Position numbers and translations under genes: made by a program
NCBI GenBank assembly: GCA_023935145.1
Contig: CM043701.1
Span: 77,770,817-77,834,816, forward strand
Length of the DNA: 64,000 bases
Reading direction: 5' to 3'
Source: Bretschneidera sinensis
Taxonomy: Eukaryota; Streptophyta; Magnoliopsida; Brassicales; Akaniaceae
Shown here: positions 53,753 through 64,000 of the stretch, piece by piece
Layout: each line of letters opens with the position of its first letter
Position numbering within the stretch: the first letter of the stretch is position 1
Notes under the pieces: generated by a model
Told to the model about the DNA's origin: nothing
The model's database searches: none
The model's input: only the letters and a program-made list of their open reading frames with translations

Positions 53753-54985
53753 GTAGAGCAAGGATAGCAAGAGGGTTTGGACCAGGTAGAGCCCATTGAA
53801 GAAGTCCAAGCTCAAGACACTCAATAGGAGGCTGAACTGGAAGAGGTTGATACAGCAAGTCAGAATGACTACCAGCTCACAAGGGACTGGGAAAGGACGG
53901 TGGTTAGACCACCTTTGAGATATAGGTTTGTGGATGCTAATGTAGCAACTCCTTGGACATAAGGAGAGGTTGAACCAAAAACTTACATGGATGCCATGGA
54001 ATGTAAGGAGTCGTCAAAGTTGCAGCTAGCTATGGAGGAAGAAATAGATTCTTTGAGGAAGAACAACTCTTGGGAATTGGTACCCAAACCAGAAAAACAG
54101 AGAGTTGTGGATTGTAGATGGATCTACAAGATCAAAGAAGGGAACATTCCAGGGGATGAAGTCTGGTATAAAGCTAGGTTGGTGGCGATGGGGTTCACAC
54201 AAAAGGAAGGCATAGAGTTTACCGAAATATTCTCACCGGTTGTGAAATACAAGACAATAAGGATAGTGTTAGCATTGGTGGTCCAATTCGATTAGGAAAT
54301 CAAGCAAATGGATGTGAAGACATCGTTCTTACATGTAGAGCTTGAGGAGACCATCTACATGAGGTAACCCAAAGGCTATAAGGAAGGAAGGCAGGGAGAT
54401 TTGGTGTGCCAACTGAAGAAATCTCTATATGCCTGAAGCAATCACCTCGGCAATGGAATAAGAGGTTCGATTCCTTTGTAACCAGCCTGGGTTTCATGAG
54501 AAACTACTATGATTCGTGTTTGTATTACAAGGGGCACAAGGTGGAGGAAGTGGTGATCATCCTAATCTATGTTGATGATATGTTGCTTATTGAGAGCAGC
54601 ATGGAGAGGATAAGAAAATTGAAGGCTCAACTCAGTGAGGAGTTTGAGATGAAGAATCTTGGCCATGCACAGAAGATCCTTGGGATGTATATAATTCGGG
54701 AAAGAGAGAGAAACAGATTGAAGATCTCTCAAACTTCCTACATAGAGAAGATGATATCTAAGTTCTCTATGGAAGATAGCAAACTAGTGAAGGTTCCCCT
54801 TGCTGGTCATTTCAAGTTCTCCAGCGATCAATGTCTAAGATCAGATGAGGAGAAGAAGGAAATGGAAAAAGTCCCTTACTCTAGTGCGGTTGGATCTGTA
54901 ATGTTCACCATGGTAAGCACTAGACCTGATATTGCTCATACAATAAATGTTCTCAGTAGGTTTATGAGTAATCCCGAAAAAGAGC
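53753..54985 (+). pseudogene. Cop-5 reverse transcriptase
   Basis: 53753-53986 is a degraded linker with several stops. 53987-54295 gives LQLAMEEEIDSLRKNNSWEL, RWIYKIKEGNIPGDEVWYKA and FTQKEGIEFTEIFSPVVKYK, ending at TAG in place of Trp of FDWEI. A short block with TAA at 54365-54367 (MR*PKGY, shared with Cop-4) and a 1-base loss follows. The frame 54406-55044 holds RFDSFVTSLGFMRNYYDSCL and the intact LIYVDDMLL (YVDD 54568-54579), then QTSYIEKMISKFSMEDSKLV. Confidence 0.92.
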
Positions 54986-55523
54986 ATTGGTTTGGGATGA
55001 AGTGGCTGCTGAGGTACTTGAAGGGAAGCCCAGAATTGGGCTGATTTATGAGAAGAGGGGTAAGTCCATCTGTCTTGAGGGTTATGCTGATTTAGACTAT
55101 GGAGCAGACTGGGATAAGAGAAGATCGATCACTTCCTACTTCTTCAACTTAAATGGATGTTGTATAAGTTGGAAGGCTCAGATGCAGCCGGTGGTACTAC
55201 TCTCAACAACCGAGGCTGCAGAAGCCATCAAGGAGGCTATGTGGTGCAAAGGGTTGCTGGAAGAGTTGAAGGTGCCAGAGGAGCAGGTTGTGGTGTATTC
55301 GGATAGCCAAAGTGCATTGCATTTGTGCAAGAATCCAGTGTTCCATGAGAGGACAAAGCACATGGATGTTCAGTACCATTTCATTCAGGAAAATGTTATG
55401 GAAGGATGCATTCATGTGGACAAGGTGGCCACGGAGGAAAACCCTGCGGATTTAGGTACCAAAGTTCTACCTCTAAGCAAGTTCAATCATTGCCTTAGAC
55501 TTCTTAGGATTGGAGTCGGTTGA
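54986..55523 (+). pseudogene. Cop-5 RNase H
   Basis: After a 1-base frame change near 55040 the frame is open: GLIYEKRGKSICLEGYADLD (first Asp in GYAD), [36 protein letters not shown] (a short in-frame loss of EYIAAT-type residues), [20 protein letters not shown] and the tail KFNHCLRLLRIGVG with TGA at 55521. Close to functional apart from the short deletion. Confidence 0.9.
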
Positions 55524-55614
55524 TATAGTGACTTAAGATGAGTTTAGATCCTGAGTTCTCTGCATAATGGGTTTGGGTTTCATCGCTTAGACAAAGTTAG
55601 AGATTGTTAGTATT

Positions 55615-56497
55615 TGTCCAAGGATTAAATGGTTACAAGAAGGGGGAAAAATTCAGCATCAGGTAGAGGGTGTGCGCCGCGGCCTGGGTTTGTGCGCCAT
55701 GGCCCACAGCAGCTCCATGAAGTCTAGCCTCTAGGTTGGGCTGTGGCTCAGCCTCTCCAGGCCGCGACGCCTAGCAACCGAAGAAGAATGGTGCATTTCA
55801 GCCCTATGTGCGTTGCGGCCTGCCATGTTCTGGGCCGCGACGCCAAGCACACTAATGCACACATGTTTCAGTTTTTTTGAGTGGTGTGTGGGGCATGTTT
55901 AAAATGCACAGGATCACTTAGGATTGATGGAGGGCCATGATTAATTGGTCATCAAGATCTAAGGGTGGATAATGACCCTCAAGATTGGTCAAGAAGTTGG
56001 TGCACTATATAAAGGGTCACCTAGCTTCAATCTAGGACAATGTGATAACTTGTGAAAAACTTGTGATTGAAAGTGAGATCAATTGTGAGAGTGCAAAGAC
56101 GCTAAACTCAAGAGAGATTCTGTAGAGAGGCTAGTTGTTTAGAAAGAGAGAGTAGAATAGAAAGGAATTAAACGGCTTGTAAGGGGATTTTTCTTGGGAA
56201 AATTCCAAGGTTAGTTCTTATCACTTTCTTCCTCTTCTTCTTCTTTTGTTCTTCAAGAACCTATGAGTTTATGGAAGGGTGTTACTGATTGTAAAGAACT
56301 CCATTGATAAGATAGTGCAGAGAGCTCGAAGGAGCTCACAGGGACGTAAGCATATTGTCGAACCTCGTCAACAAATTTCTTATGTTCTTTTCTTTCTTGC
56401 TTTGATTGGTTGCTGTTTCTTTTCTTATACAAGTCACTCTAGACTTGGGTGTTTGGAAGATCACCTCCTGGGCATCATCCAAGGTGGTTTCCCAACA
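55615..56497 (+). mobile_element. Cop-5 3' LTR, 883 bp
   Basis: Starts TGTTAGTATTTGTCC after a purine tract ACAAAGTTAGAGAT and ends GGTTTCCCAACA, then TSD tcatt. Confidence 0.92.
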
Positions 56498-56504
56498 TCA
56501 TTAA

Positions 56505-57865
56505 ATTTTTTTTAGAAAAAAAAACCCTTCTATTTCCACCATTCTTTTGTGGATTCCTGTAAAAAAAAAAATCCTCGCAATGATTTATGAATTTGTAATA
56601 GATTGATGGGGTAAGGGTTTTTGTAATGGAAATCCCATATATAATTTGCAACATAGGAATTACAATTTAATACCATCTTAACAAGACATAGGTACTAGAG
56701 ATCTTGACTAAAAGCATGAGTCATACATTTAAGGGGCCGTTTGATTGGGGACTAAGGCAGAATAAATTATTTAATTCCACATGAACAACTAAGCACATGT
56801 TTTGATGGAATGATTTTACTGTTCATATGGGATTAGGGTGGGACAAAAATAATCTTAATCTCAGTATTTCTATCCCATCTCCTTCAGGGGAAAATAATTC
56901 TACCTTTTGGGAGGAATAATTTTATTTTCTTCCAATTTTCCCCTGCTTTATTTTCCCTTGAAAGCAGATCTGGGTAGTGTGCAAGTTCTCTTTGATTTTC
57001 ACTAAAAAAAATATGAGAGAAAATGATTGTTTGGTTGGACAGATACTGTTAGCCAACAAACACCCCCCCCCCCAAAAAAAAAAAGTAGAGCAGAGCAATC
57101 AGAAATTAAACTGATGTTGTTTCATTTAAGTAGAATTGCCAATAAACTGTTCCGGTTTAACTGACTAGAGACTTGTGTGTAATGTTTTTCACTGAGTTAG
57201 TCTCCACCGAGTTGGTGTAGACCAACTCAGGTCCTGGCTTAATAGTAGTAGAGAAGTAGAGAAAACAAATATGTTAGAAAATTAGTATTTACTTACTGAA
57301 AAGGGAATTTTTTTTAAAGTCATATCACACAGTAAATCAGCTATATAATTAACCAACCAACATATCCACGTAATTTATATTTGTTGGAAAGAAATTTGCG
57401 TCCATAGTTCCCAAATGGAAAATCATGGTTGCTCTGTAACAATATTCTTCGAATGAATACAAACAAATCCAGACCAGTCATATTGATGGAAAGAATTAGC
57501 TCACAATTATGGTCGTGTGATTCAATTAGTCGAAATTTAAATTTTCACTATATTAAGGACACGCTTAATAACCCTAATAATCGAATTTTTATTTATTGCT
57601 AAGATGACAGGAGTGATCATATAGGATGATAAACAAAATGAAGTGTAAAGATTATAATTCTAAGAAGCATATTGAAGCCGCTTCAAAAGAAATTGTCAAT
57701 TTATTGATCGGATCGCTGATCTACCAGAAAAATGGCCATGGTAAATAGAGCGTGATTCTCTATCTTTTTAAGTTTATTTTCTTAATAATCAACACTATAA
57801 ATTATTATAATGTTTAATACCATTAAAAAATATGGCTCTAAAACATCAATTTTGTTGAAAACTTG
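56505..57865 (+). repeat. Large dispersed repeat, copy 2 (inverted copy at 9745-11066)
   Basis: Reverse complement of 9745-11066. Contains the GAGTTGGTGTAGACCAACTC hairpin at 57211-57230 and the exon-like stretch at 57650-57740 (DYNSKKHIEAASKEIVNLL), in which the two copies share the same reading frame but neither is open further. The MITE-like piece is 56733-57073. Confidence 0.85.
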
Positions 57866-58090
57866 ACTTCATGTATATTTGATTTATCCTCTTAATAATA
57901 TTTCTATTGCATACTTAAAAAAAAAAAAAAGATGGTTTAGTACTTCAGCAAAACCCTTATTAATTTATACTTACAAATATTTTTCACTTTAATGAATTTA
58001 ATTATACAGTAACCATTTTTTTTGCAAAGACTTTTTCATTTAGAGTAATGTTTTTTTTTTCTATATAAGTTAGAATTTTATTTCCATTAC
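57866..58090. other. No gene seen
   Basis: AT-rich; possible intron of the relic that follows. Confidence 0.3.
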
Positions 58091-59495
58091 AGATGATAAA
58101 ACTTTTGAGCTCCAGAATGAGAAGGAAAACAATAATATAGTTGAAATTTTGCTTGTGTGGGATAAATTTTTCACCTGTATTAGTTTCAAGGAAGAATTGG
58201 TTATTGGTAATTTGTGTGTTTCTTTAGACGCATTCTTTCTGTCTTTTCTCTTTCTTTCTGAGAAGCAGTTTATGTTCCCTAAATTGGTGTACCTTGTATC
58301 TTTTGTAACAATGAAGTCTGAGGTACTTGGGGGCCTATTGATATTTCATGTTATGATATAGAGACTCAATTCTTTTTCTTCTGCGAAGTTATGGATTAGA
58401 AGAGTTTTCAAAGACAAATTTCAATTATCTGTTTACTGTTCAAAATATGCTGGTTGCTCTAGATGTTGTGTTTATTCGGGGTTGTTTTGGCTGATTTCAG
58501 TTTGCTTCTTTGGCCATTCGTTGGCGGAGCAGCTTGTTTTAGTTTTATGTTAGTTCTGGTTTAGTGTCAGATCCTTTTTAATTGGTGAGGTTTTTGTATT
58601 GCTGTTGTCTTATAAGTCTGTTGTTGTTGTTGAGGTTGTCGCTTTTTCAAGTATATATATCCTGTTTTTCTTGTGCCCTTGCGGCCAGTGGGAGAGCTTC
58701 ATGCATTTTCTTTCTTGACATTGATCATTGGTGCTCTATAATAATATTTTTTATTTGCCTTTGAAAAAGAATTATTGAATTTTAGCGAGCAATGTCACTA
58801 AGCATGAACTGATGAAGAAAGTCCACCAATTGTGTTTTTCCATGGTACAGAGGAGCATTACTCATCAGGGAAAAAAGACGCTATTATTATTTTCTATTTT
58901 ATGCCTAATATCGGCCTCACCTTTGCTCTAAAAAAGTTGCATAATCTTCTTGTGGTTTACATGTGAAGGGATGACAAATGATCTACTCAGAAGACTAAGG
59001 ATGATGAACACAAGGATTTGAAGAAAAATATGATTCCGAGTCCTCCAAGTAGAAGGGAGTCTTAGAGACTCGAGAAATTGACTATATCAACTCATCAGGT
59101 TACAAGGTTTAAGGGACAACCAAAGAAGGTTAAAGCATCAGGTAGTTAAGTTTCTCTTTTGCTGCCTTCAATTTTCTTATCCAATGCTTATTCTGTTTTT
59201 TTCTTGGCTTACACAGATCATCCCGAGAAGTTGAACAAGATGAATAAGCTATCACAAGGATGTGGCAGCAGTGGCTCCAAAAAAGTTGATGACTTGGAAG
59301 AAACATTTATGTATTGAGATTTCTGTTGAAGGCACTTTCGATGGGTCTAATTTAGGTGCAATGAATCTGCTGGAAAAAAATGTTGGGGCAGAACTATTTC
59401 ACTTAATCCATAAGCATATAGAGCAAGCAAATGGTTCTGAAGATGGAGAAAGGTATGGAAGTTTCTTAGTATGGTGCCATAGCCAGAGAGACTAA
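58091..59495 (+). pseudogene. Possible multi-exon gene relic, unidentified
   Basis: Exon-like pieces: 58093-58150 (DDKTFELQNEKENNNIVEIL); about 58975-59142 (KKTKDDEHKDLKKNMIPSPP, a stop, then RLEKLTISTHQVTRFKGQPK) ending at a GTAGTTAAG donor; and from about 59219, after a T-rich tract and TTACACAG acceptor, DHPEKLNKMNKLSQGCGSSG with SKKVDDLEETFMY. A second frame in the last piece is open to 59495. Charged, Lys-rich composition suggests a nuclear protein, but I recognise no family. The splice-like signals are the main support. Confidence 0.35.
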
Positions 59496-60628
59496 TGACG
59501 ATGATGATGAAAAGGCACTTCTTAATAGCTCTGCACACATGAATACAATTGTGCTTTATTAATTAGACATATATAGTGTTAGGCTATATATGGACATATA
59601 ATTACAAATACCAACTTACGTTATCTTGAAAAAAAGTGTACAAATTCAATTTTTTGTTTTCAGAAAATACTATTTTAATTTAATTTGACCAAGATTTAAT
59701 TTGTTATTTTACTACTTAACTTGAATAGATTCTTTATCTTAATTTTTTTTTTATAAATTGAGTTTTATTATTTTTGGCTTTTATAGGGCTTACTAGTAGG
59801 ACTTTATATAACCAAATAAATATAGAACGTACGAGAACTACATTTTGATTGAGAAAAAAATAAAATAAAGCATATATCAGCACTTGAAATGTCATGACCC
59901 GAATCTATAAGGTTACCCTTTTGAACCTGATGCACAAAGAAACCAAACACCTGATAATATATGAAAACCATATTATATCATTTCCTAAATTCTCCATGCA
60001 TCAAAAGAAAATTTCAAATCTCACAATTTACCTAAAAAAGAACAAGGAAAAAGTGATTAACTATAAACCAAAACTCAAGTTACAAAATTTCTTTAAAATA
60101 CAACAAAATTAAATATTGCCCGAGGAGATGATTCCATATGTTCCAAGGAGATGTTATCACTAGAAAACGTAACTAATAACCTGTTCACAACGTTATTGCT
60201 AGACGTTATTCCAAACCTTATCATTTCAATATGAAACGACTAGTAATCTTTGAAAACCAATATGAGTTTCAAATACCAATAATGAATATTCAAAAGAGGA
60301 AAATAAACAAATCGATAAAACTAAGATATAACAAAATTATATATAACCATGGTGCTCTGTGCTTGAGAAATATAAAAATAAAAATCTTCACAAAGAAAGA
60401 AATTTCCCAAGATAAAGAAACTCAAAAGAAACCCAAATTGTAACTAATAACCTGTTCATAACTTTAAAAGCATTTTAAAAATCATTCATATCTTCGTACC
60501 AATAATTCTTTCAAACTTGAAAATATTTCAGCTTTTTGTTTCTTCACATCGTAATTTGTAAGACAAATTAAAATCCAGCATCTCTCTTTCAATATATCTC
60601 AAAAAACAATGCATAAAGTTAATAAAAA

Positions 60629-61530
60629 GGAAAATTGCACTGTAACTACCTCCAAGTTTACTAAAATAACACTAACATACCAAACCTTTTTAAAACCTAC
60701 AATTCACCCTAAAACATCAATTTCCACCATCATGCAGCCTCAAAATGAATTTATTTTAAGAATCAAAATTTTAATTCGATATTACTTTTCAAGATGATCA
60801 TAATACGCTTAGTGTTAAAATATCTTCAGGTGATTAAGACAAGTTTAATAATTCTATCAATTATTTATTTCAAAATTTTTTATAACACAAATTTTTAGGT
60901 TATTAGAATACATAACTTTCTTAAAAAAAAATAAAAAATATGTAGCACCATTTTAATTTTTAAAATAGAAAAATGTCTTTGATTTTTATTTTATGATGGT
61001 CTTTGATATTCATTTATTGGAGATGTTAGGCTATTTAATTTTATAAAAAAAATATCAACAAACTTTTCATTTATATTAAAGAATTTTCTTTTAGGATGGT
61101 CTTTTATTTTCATTTATTTGAGAATGTGATAGGCAACGATATCATAATTTTCTTAAAATATAAAATATATGAAGTAAATTTTGTTTTATACCATATAATA
61201 TAATATAAATCCATTTAATTTTTTTAACAATTTTCTAAAAAGAACGATGATAATTTTCTTTTTAACAAAAAACCCTAAAACTTTCTTGTTAAATATGTTT
61301 CATCCCTAATACTTCTAATTTTAAAAAAAGGTAACCTTTATGATACCTACGGATACTTTGGTCACAATAAAAGGTATCTTCCATTTAAAATTTTGATTCT
61401 TCTAAGAAATACATTTTGGGGTTGCTTGATGGTGGAAATTGGTATTTTGGGACGAATCGTGGGTTTTAAAAAGATTTGGTATGTTAATGTTATTTCAACA
61501 AACTTGGAGGTAGTGCAGTGTAATTTGTCC
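60629..61530. mobile_element. Mutator-like MITE, 902 bp, 144-bp TIRs, 9-bp TSD
   Basis: Left end GGAAAATTGCACTGTAAC and right end (reversed) GGACAAATTACACTGCAC. The two 144-base ends (60629-60772 and 61387-61530) are inverted copies with few mismatches (CTACCTCCAAGTTT, AACATACCAAA, TTTTTAAAACC, CAATTTCCACCATCA in order). Flanked by perfect taataaaaa at 60620-60628 and 61531-61539. Long TIRs and 9-bp duplications mark the Mutator superfamily. The interior is AT-rich and non-coding, so it is a non-autonomous copy. The paralogous site at about 35765 is empty. Confidence 0.95.
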
Positions 61531-62049
61531 TAATAAAAATTTAGTTAAAACTTTGGGTTGGTTTTGAAATGCTAGAGTACACAAAATAGTAAGAAACATA
61601 TAACGTTCCCATACAGGAGGGCATGTATCCGGATACTATAACAGATTGCTACTGTAGGCGGAGTTATTCCATACAACATGATATATATAATATAATAAAT
61701 GTTCCCATAGAGCATGACACTTTAATGTATTATTCCAACATTATTAGCAAGCTCATTCTTAAAACATATCATCCGAAAGAGCTTTTCCACAATTTTCTCC
61801 ATAGAAAATACATTTTCATTCATTTATAAAAACATTCCACATGAAAAATCGATTCGAGTATAAATTGAGATAATAAGACTATTTTTCAAATAAATCCTCT
61901 CCTCATTACCCAATTAAAAAAATCTTAGTTATAAATTCTCATAAATCTCAAGAAACAAATATTTAAGTTTCTTCAACTAATATAAAGTTTAGATATTTCA
62001 AACTTTCATAATACAATTCACATTCTTATAAATTAAAAAGAAAGGAGAA

Positions 62050-62480
62050 TATATAGTTTTGTTAGTAAAAACTTACCTTAAGCTACAACCAAAAGTGATG
62101 CTCAAAACAAGCAGGATTACTCAGATCGGGTCCTAATGCACCACCTATAAGAAGGACATTCTAGTATAAGTTACCCAACTCAACAAACTTCACTAAAATG
62201 TTTAAAAGATGTTATGATATATGTATGCATGTGTGCATGGTCAATCCACCTAAAACCATCAATATATTCATTTAAAGACCTTACGAGGATTATGAGGCTT
62301 TTCCAAGAAAAAATCAAGACTACCCTCAAACACTTCTTTAACTAGTTAGATCCACGTTTCACAAAGAAATCTCAAGCATAACTCATTTTATGTATAAAAT
62401 TATATCTCAAACCATAATGATTACGTGCATGGCATCCATCAAGAAGATATGCCATTATTATTCAAGAAAGGACTAGAGCT
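62050..62480. other. No gene seen; insertion relative to copy 1
   Basis: The stretch is absent from the partner repeat at 36390. No terminal repeats were found. Confidence 0.35.
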
Positions 62481-62665
62481 ATATAGAAATGTTTATTCTA
62501 AAACAAAATTTTCATTTTTATTAAGTAAAGATAAAAAGAATTTCCATTTCTTGAAACTGGATTCACAAACATTTTGTTTTTATTTGTAACTACTAATTTT
62601 TTAACAAAAGCGAAAAAAAGAAAGAAAGTAAGAAAGAGGACGACTTTGAGATTGCATTCCCATGA

Positions 62666-62721
62666 GTTTTTTTCTTTGTCTTTTAATTTATATATGAAGC
62701 AAGAACTATATCTGAATTTGG

Positions 62722-62769
<48 letters not shown>

Positions 62770-62998
62770 CAAAAACTTTATCTGTTGTAGTAACAACCAG
62801 AAGATTCCTTTCCCTATTAAACGTCAAATAGGGAAGAGTCTGGAGACCCGTTGTTCGATCTTGAATATGAAAACCTGAATCTTTGAGGTTGATGGCGAGT
62901 GTTGGTGATCGAGTGCAAGCTGGCGATGGAGTATGATTTTTTGTGTCTCTGTGGAAAAGGTGTGGTAAATATATGTTTGAGGACTAAGAAAATAGTAG
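62666..62998. other. No gene seen; contains (TA)n at about 62728-62765
   Basis: The TA microsatellite is about 38 bases. Frames through it on either strand are artefacts. Confidence 0.5.
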
Positions 62999-63616
62999 TG
63001 TTAGGATATTCACATGTGAGTTATCACACATCACAAAGAAAAAAAAAGAATTTATATAGTTTGGGTCCAATACTCTTAAGCTTAATCTTTTGAGTCAAAT
63101 TTGTGATCATCCATGTATTTCAAACTGGTGTTCATGTGATCTCCTACTGTTGAAGTACTCTCGACCTTTAACAAGTGGTATCAAAGTCTGGCTCTAGTTT
63201 TCCACGATGTGTGACTCTAACAATGTTGCCTCATGGTTGAGTCTATGAATCAAAAGCACTTGTGTGCCCATGATCTCTAGGGAGGCTATCATGTATGCCT
63301 TGTGATACAGTCTGCCCCATGAGGACTCCCATGACTTGCCTCTCCCTATGGTTGGGTCTAGCTTGGTTTCTCCTATTGATCTCATGACCATTGATTCAAT
63401 TCAAGGGGGAGTTTGATATATAAAGGGAGAATTGTTAGGATATTCACATGTTAGTTATCTCACATTATAAAGAAATAAAAAATAAGAGTGGGTTATATAC
63501 ATGGTTTGGGACGAAGACTCTTTAGCTTAAGTTTTTTAGTCATATAGGTGCCCATCCATATATTTCAAGCCGTTGTTCTTGTAATCTCATCGTGTGAAGT
63601 ACTCCTAACCTTAACA
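62999..63616 (+). mobile_element. TRIM (miniature LTR retrotransposon), 618 bp
   Basis: LTRs at 62999-63173 (175 bp) and 63433-63616 (184 bp), both TGTTAGGATATTCACATG...TTAACA. Primer site TGGTATCAAAGT at 63176-63187 and purine tract AAAGGGAGAAT just before the second LTR. The 259-bp interior has no coding capacity. Flanks agtag (62994-62998) and aggag (63617-63621) may be a 5-bp TSD with one change. LTR, primer site and purine tract in 0.6 kb is the TRIM layout; it must be copied in trans. Confidence 0.92.
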
Positions 63617-63894
63617 AGGAGGATAATGTTTATGAGGGAATTGCAGGTAGCCAGAGCAAGCAAGAATAGGGTAGTAGAGAACCAATCAAGTGGCATTGGA
63701 TTCAATAAGGAAGATAATTCCTTGGAGCCTAAACTAAGAACACCTTCCTTGCTTTTTCCAGTGTTGAAATCATCACCGACTCTTAAGAATTTTCTAGACT
63801 AATCAAGATTTCAAGTTTGCAAGTTGTAGATTTTAACCAATCTGCAAGATATTTTACCAAGTTGCAAAACATCTAGCTCATGCGGAAGAAACTA
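63617..63894 (+). other. No identified gene; short exon-like frame
   Basis: The frame to 63802 includes ELQVARASKNRVVENQSSGI, then EPKLRTPSLLFPVLKSSPTL and KNFLD. It reads like protein sequence rather than noise but I do not recognise it; it may be the end of a lost gene. Confidence 0.25.
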
Positions 63895-64000
63895 CACTAT
63901 AAGAAAACTGTTTATCACCAAGGGACTATCACCGAGGGACACGTGTCCCTCGGTGATAAGTGTTTTCAACGACGGGTATCACCGAGGGCCACGTGTTTGT
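63895..64000 (+). mobile_element. End of a CACTA (En/Spm-type) transposon, cut by window edge
   Basis: CACTATAAGAAAACTG is the CACTA-type terminal repeat (CACTACAAGAAAA consensus in many plants). It is followed by subterminal repeats of TATCACCGAGGG(A/C)CACGTG at 63927 and 63979. The rest of the element lies beyond the window, so its type (autonomous or not) is unknown. Confidence 0.85.
63927..63958. repeat. Perfect 32-bp palindrome in the CACTA subterminal region
   Basis: The half-site TATCACCGAGGGACAC is followed directly by its reverse complement, with the CACGTG core at the centre. Subterminal motifs of this kind are where CACTA transposases bind; that role here is inference. Confidence 0.95.

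Larger units (their letters stand above)
50301..56497 (+). mobile_element. Cop-5: complete copia element, 6197 bp, TSD tcatt
   Basis: LTRs at 50301-51215 and 55615-56497; perfect duplication tcatt at 50296-50300 and 56498-56502. It has all protein domains in copia order (gag, protease, integrase, RT, RNase H), is not interrupted by other elements, and is the only copy with an intact YVDD. Stops and frameshifts in gag, protease-integrase and RT make it non-autonomous now. The LTR start (TGTTGGTATTTGTCCAAGG) is a third LTR subfamily. Confidence 0.97.
59610..62665. repeat. Large direct repeat, copy 2 (partner 35065-36575)
   Basis: Colinear with 35065-36575 but expanded by insertions: the Mutator-like MITE at 60629-61530, about 350 bases at 60150-60540 that match only weakly, and about 430 unmatched bases at 62050-62480. 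No gene is seen in it. Confidence 0.88.

Noticed and set aside
10334..57230. Hairpins AGTTGGTctacACCAACT (10334) and GAGTTGGTgtagACCAACTC (57211), with CTAA about 10 bases after the first, as a Helitron 3' end
   Set aside because: The similarity between the two copies continues past the CTAA without a break, and no T follows, so this is not an element end.
62498..62831. Frames on both strands through the TA repeat
   Set aside because: The middle of each is IYIYIY from the microsatellite.

Overview
This window looks like nuclear DNA of a flowering plant, probably a eudicot, from a region dominated by transposable elements. It is AT-rich. It is packed with LTR retrotransposons carrying plant-type primer sites (variants of TGGTATCAGAGC, matching initiator tRNA-Met). 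It also holds decayed, spliced fragments of plant nuclear genes (SMC3 and an ARID-HMG protein), a fragment of the plastid gene ycf3, and the end of a CACTA transposon. I see no intact cellular gene. The only long uninterrupted reading frames belong to transposon-related proteins.

Layout. 1-5.66 kb: minus-strand remnants of a large LTR element with one intact 335-codon frame of the putative plant transposon protein type, clusters of a TGCGCTCGATCGCA palindrome and an inverted duplication. 5.79-7.58 kb: 3' part of a Ty1/copia element (Cop-1) with its LTR. 7.6-11.07 kb: gene-fragment island with four SMC3 exons and one ARID exon, then a repeat found inverted at 56.5-57.9 kb. 11.07-13.95 kb: 3' end and LTR of a second large gypsy-type element (Gyp-M). 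13.95-31.3 kb: a copia cluster. Cop-2 and Cop-3 abut LTR to LTR, Cop-4 sits inside the RNase H of Cop-3 (TSD ggatg), and a small deleted gypsy element, Gyp-2, sits inside the RNase H of Cop-4 (TSD aaggc). 31.3-43.3 kb: relics including a copia RNase H tail, a 3-unit tandem repeat, a foldback MITE, one arm of a large duplication, a minus-strand solo LTR (TSD tttat), a possible SINE and a gypsy gag start. 43.3-49.7 kb: a Tnt1-like gag (Cop-T) split by gypsy element Gyp-1 (TSD gtctt). 50.0-50.3 kb: plastid ycf3 exon 1. 50.3-56.5 kb: Cop-5, the best-preserved copia copy (TSD tcatt). 56.5-62.7 kb: second copies of the two large repeats, one carrying a 902-bp Mutator-like MITE with 144-bp inverted repeats and a 9-bp TSD. 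63.0-63.6 kb: a TRIM element. 63.895 kb to the end: start of a CACTA transposon with a 32-bp palindrome.

How the parts relate. The copia copies are one family (gag, protease, integrase, reverse transcriptase, RNase H in that order) at different stages of decay. Cop-2 and Cop-3 share two internal deletions and so look like a non-autonomous subfamily. Many premature stops look like C-to-T changes (CAG, CAA or CGA to a stop), as expected of long-methylated plant transposons. The nesting gives a relative time order: Cop-3 before Cop-4 before Gyp-2, and Cop-T before Gyp-1. All family names rest on motifs read by eye; no database search was possible.
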